Assembly: GCA_947626565.1 (NCBI GenBank)
Contig: CANQSQ010000002.1
Location: forward strand, 1-64,000
Length of the DNA: 64,000 bases
Direction of reading: 5' to 3'
Source: an uncultured Bacilli bacterium
Lineage (GTDB): Bacteria; Bacillota_I; Bacilli_A; RF39; UBA660
Shown here: piece by piece, positions 62,003 to 64,000 of the stretch
How the letters are laid out: every line of letters begins with the position of its first letter
Position numbering within the stretch: position 1 is the stretch's first letter
The notes under the pieces: model-generated
The model's database searches: none
What the model saw: only the letters and a program-made list of their open reading frames with translations
What the model was told of the DNA's origin: nothing
Translations under genes and position numbers: made by a program

Positions 62003-63434
62003 AGTTGTTATAGGGTTAGAAGTACATTGTGAATTAGAGACAAAATCAAAGAATTTTTCGCAAGCTCCTAATAAATTTTCAACATTTCCTAATGAAAATG
62101 TGGCTACTGTTGATTTAGGATTACCAGGAATATTACCGGTAGCTAATAAAGAAGCTTGTCGTAAAGCTTTGTTAACAGCTATGGCTTTGCATTGTGAAAA
62201 TCCTGATGAAGTTATTTTTGATCGAAAAAATTATTTTTATCCTGATTTACCTAAGGGATATCAAATTACTCAAGTTACAAAACCAATGGGAAGAAATGGT
62301 TATTTAGATATAGTGATTAATGGTCAAGTAAAAAGAGTTTTAATTCATCAATTGCATTTGGAAGAAGATACAGCTTCTTTAGAACATCATAATAAATATT
62401 CGTTAATTGATTATAATCGGAGTGGTGTTCCTTTAATTGAAATAGTAACTGAACCTTGTATCGAAAGTGCTGATGAAGCCGTTACATTTTTAGAGGATTT
62501 AAGAGATGTATTTTTATATTTGGGAGTAAGTGAAGCTAAAAGTAATTATGGTCAGATGAGATGTGATGTTAATATTTCATTGATGAAAGAGGGTTCTCAA
62601 AAATTAGGTACTAAGGTAGAGATGAAAAATATAAATGCCTTTAATAGTGTAAGAGAAGCTATTGTATATGAAATAAAAAGACAGAGTGAAATATTAAATA
62701 GTGGAGGTCAAGTAATTCAAGAAACAAGGCGAATTGCGGAAGATGGAAAAACTTATGCTATGAGGGAGAAAGTTGATGCGGTTGATTATAAGTATTTTGT
62801 TGAGCCTAATATTCCAGCAACACCCCTTACGGATGAATATTTATATGAATTGAAAAAGAGTTTACCAGAATTAAAAATAGATAGATATTTTAAATATATA
62901 GAAAAGTATGGTATAAGTGAATATGATGCTCAAGTATTAACTAAAAGTAGAGATATTGCTGATTATTTTGAAGAGGTTATAGATAAGGTAGATGATATTT
63001 CTTTAGCCGTTAATTTTGTAACAACAGCTATTCTTGGAACATTAAATAAATTAGAAATTGGAATAGATGAGTTGTTTATTAAACCAGAAATGTTAAGTAA
63101 AGTAATTAATTATGTAGAAAAAGGAGATATATCCCTTGATCATGGTAAGAAAATTTTATATGAAGCTATTGAGAAAAAGATTGATCCTAATGAATTAATT
63201 AAAAAAGCTAATTTAAAGCAAATAAATGATGAAGAGGAGTTATTAAAATTAATTAGAAAAGTAATGGATGATAACAAAGAACAAGTAAGACAATATGTAG
63301 AAGAAGATAATATTCATGTAATTAATTTCTTTGTAGGACAAACAATGAAAGTATCTCAAAGACAAGCTAATCCTAATATGTCTTTAGAAATAATAAAGAA
63401 AGAGTTAGAGAGGAGAAAGAAAGATGGCAAATAA
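61995..63434 (+). CDS. gatB: Asp/Glu-tRNA amidotransferase subunit B
   Basis: 479 aa. It carries the kinase-like part that activates the mischarged tRNA and the C-terminal YqeY/tail domain that binds it. Family N-terminus Y-K-V-V-I-G-L-E-V-H-C-E-L, the L-G-L-P-G-x-L-P motif, and D-Y-N-R-S-G-V-P-L-I-E-I-V-T-E-P are present. I chose ATG 61995 (AGGTGA 5 nt before) over the run of GTG/ATG codons at 61986-61994. It overlaps gatA by 8 bp and aspS by 11 bp. Confidence 0.94.
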   Translation: MYKVVIGLEVHCELETKSKNFSQAPNKFSTFPNENVATVDLGLPGILPVANKEACRKALLTAMALHCENPDEVIFDRKNYFYPDLPKGYQITQVTKPMGRNGYLDIVINGQVKRVLIHQLHLEEDTASLEHHNKYSLIDYNRSGVPLIEIVTEPCIESADEAVTFLEDLRDVFLYLGVSEAKSNYGQMRCDVNISLMKEGSQKLGTKVEMKNINAFNSVREAIVYEIKRQSEILNSGGQVIQETRRIAEDGKTYAMREKVDAVDYKYFVEPNIPATPLTDEYLYELKKSLPELKIDRYFKYIEKYGISEYDAQVLTKSRDIADYFEEVIDKVDDISLAVNFVTTAILGTLNKLEIGIDELFIKPEMLSKVINYVEKGDISLDHGKKILYEAIEKKIDPNELIKKANLKQINDEEELLKLIRKVMDDNKEQVRQYVEEDNIHVINFFVGQTMKVSQRQANPNMSLEIIKKELERRKKDGK

Positions 63435-64000
63435 ATATAGAACACATAAGTGTGGTGTGTTAAGTGAAAAAGAAATTGGTAAAGAAGTAAAAGTAGCAGG
63501 TTTTATTGAAAATATAAGGGATCATGGAGGCGTTATTTTTGTTGATGTTAGAGATGATTCGGGAGTTATACAAGTAGTTAGTAATGATGATAGTATTTTT
63601 GAGGGAATAACGAGAGAGTCAAGTGTCAGTATTAGTGGAGTAATTCGTAAAAGAGATGAAGATGACTATAATGAAAGAATTACAACCGGGACGATTGAAT
63701 TATTAGTAGATAATATAGATATTTTAGGTAAAGCTAAAAATGTTTTACCTTTTGAAGTAATGACTTCTCATGAAGTAGCAGAGGATGTTAGATTAAAGTA
63801 TCGCTATTTGGATTTACGTAATCCTAAGGTTAAGGATAATATTATTTTTCGGTCAAAAGTAATTGATTTTTTAAGGAAATTGATGAAAAAGGAAGGCTTT
63901 TTAGAAGTACAAACACCAATTCTTACCGCATCATCTCCTGAAGGAGCAAGAGACTTTATTGTGCCAAGTCGAAAATTTCATGGAAAGTTTTATGCTTTAC
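63424..64000 (+). CDS. aspS: Aspartyl-tRNA synthetase, 5' part (runs off the window)
   Basis: The frame is open from ATG 63424 to the window edge (192 codons seen). It has the anticodon-binding OB fold (about 1-105; V-A-G-F-I-E-N-I-R-D-H-G-G-V-I-F-V-D-V-R-D) and the start of the class II catalytic domain (R-Y-L-D-L-R-N-P, then F-L-E-V-Q-T-P-I-L-T and S-S-P-E-G-A-R-D-F). Coupling with gatCAB fits a non-discriminating AspRS that also charges tRNA-Asn, but that cannot be proved from the visible part. Confidence 0.92.
   Translation, partial: MANKYRTHKCGVLSEKEIGKEVKVAGFIENIRDHGGVIFVDVRDDSGVIQVVSNDDSIFEGITRESSVSISGVIRKRDEDDYNERITTGTIELLVDNIDILGKAKNVLPFEVMTSHEVAEDVRLKYRYLDLRNPKVKDNIIFRSKVIDFLRKLMKKEGFLEVQTPILTASSPEGARDFIVPSRKFHGKFYAL

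Noticed and set aside
1-64000. Mollicute genetic code (TGA = Trp)
   Set aside because: TGA ends clear genes, for example ireB (15751-15753) and the VirB4 N-terminal ORF (42632-42634), at exact operon overlaps; Trp is coded by TGG.
1-64000. tRNA or rRNA genes
   Set aside because: I saw no cloverleaf-like or rRNA-like sequence. The only structured RNA I can support is the T-box leader.

Overview
The window is AT-rich (roughly 30% G+C by eye) and almost entirely coding, with nearly all genes on the + strand (trpS is the only clear minus-strand gene). It looks like chromosome from a low-GC Bacillota, class Bacilli, probably an uncultured gut-type lineage near the RF39/Erysipelotrichia-like groups. 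Reasons: a Bacillus-like run of genes (ireB/yrzL, ruvX/yrrK, yrzB, mltG, trmR, yrrN, yrrO/trhP, greA), a CIRCE operator, a T-box leader on gatCAB-aspS, and consensus sigma-A promoters with 17-bp spacers and extended -10 boxes. TGA is used as a stop, so this is the standard bacterial code and not a TGA=Trp mollicute. Peptidoglycan enzymes (MltG, SpoIID, CHAP, sortase) argue for a walled cell.

Layout. 1-8557: CIRCE-controlled hsp20, a small lipoprotein, a 1629-aa surface protein (CAP domain plus 13 Ig-like repeats), a tiny Cys-rich ORF ending in a terminator in front of a short RelA/SpoT enzyme, and a pyrophosphatase-like gene with an apparent frameshift. 8579-15437: an acyl-adenylate-forming enzyme, a hybrid histidine kinase with receiver and HPt domains, a rhomboid protease and an unknown protein. 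15441-24573: the conserved ireB-to-greA operon, into which three extra genes are inserted; the first fuses a VirB2-like two-helix membrane module to a CHAP peptidoglycan hydrolase. 24574-51293: a large envelope-machine locus. 51301-57712: rhodanese, TVP38-like, RmuC, a von Willebrand-A surface protein and two small unknowns. 57706-64000: trpS (minus strand), gmk, an unknown gene, then T-box/gatC/gatA/gatB/aspS (aspS runs off the end).

The central find is the 26-kb locus. It carries both a Tad/Flp-type pilus set (CpaB, CpaF/TadA ATPase, TadB, TadC, a 54-aa pilin-like protein, two TadE-like proteins, a TadZ/CpaE-like protein) and a Gram-positive type IV secretion core (VirB2-like x2, VirB6/TrbL-like, PrgI/VirB3-like, VirB4 split in two ORFs, VirD4/TraG coupling protein, and a SpoIID + C39-like wall hydrolase), with a class B-like sortase and a 992-aa Cys-rich secreted protein. 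No relaxase, integrase, replication gene or prepilin peptidase is present, and both flanks are housekeeping genes. I therefore read it as a resident chromosomal surface/secretion apparatus rather than an integrative conjugative element. Its substrate (DNA, protein or none) cannot be told from sequence. The CpaF ATPase belongs to the same ATPase family as VirB11, which Gram-positive T4SSs normally lack, so the two halves could share a motor; that is inference.
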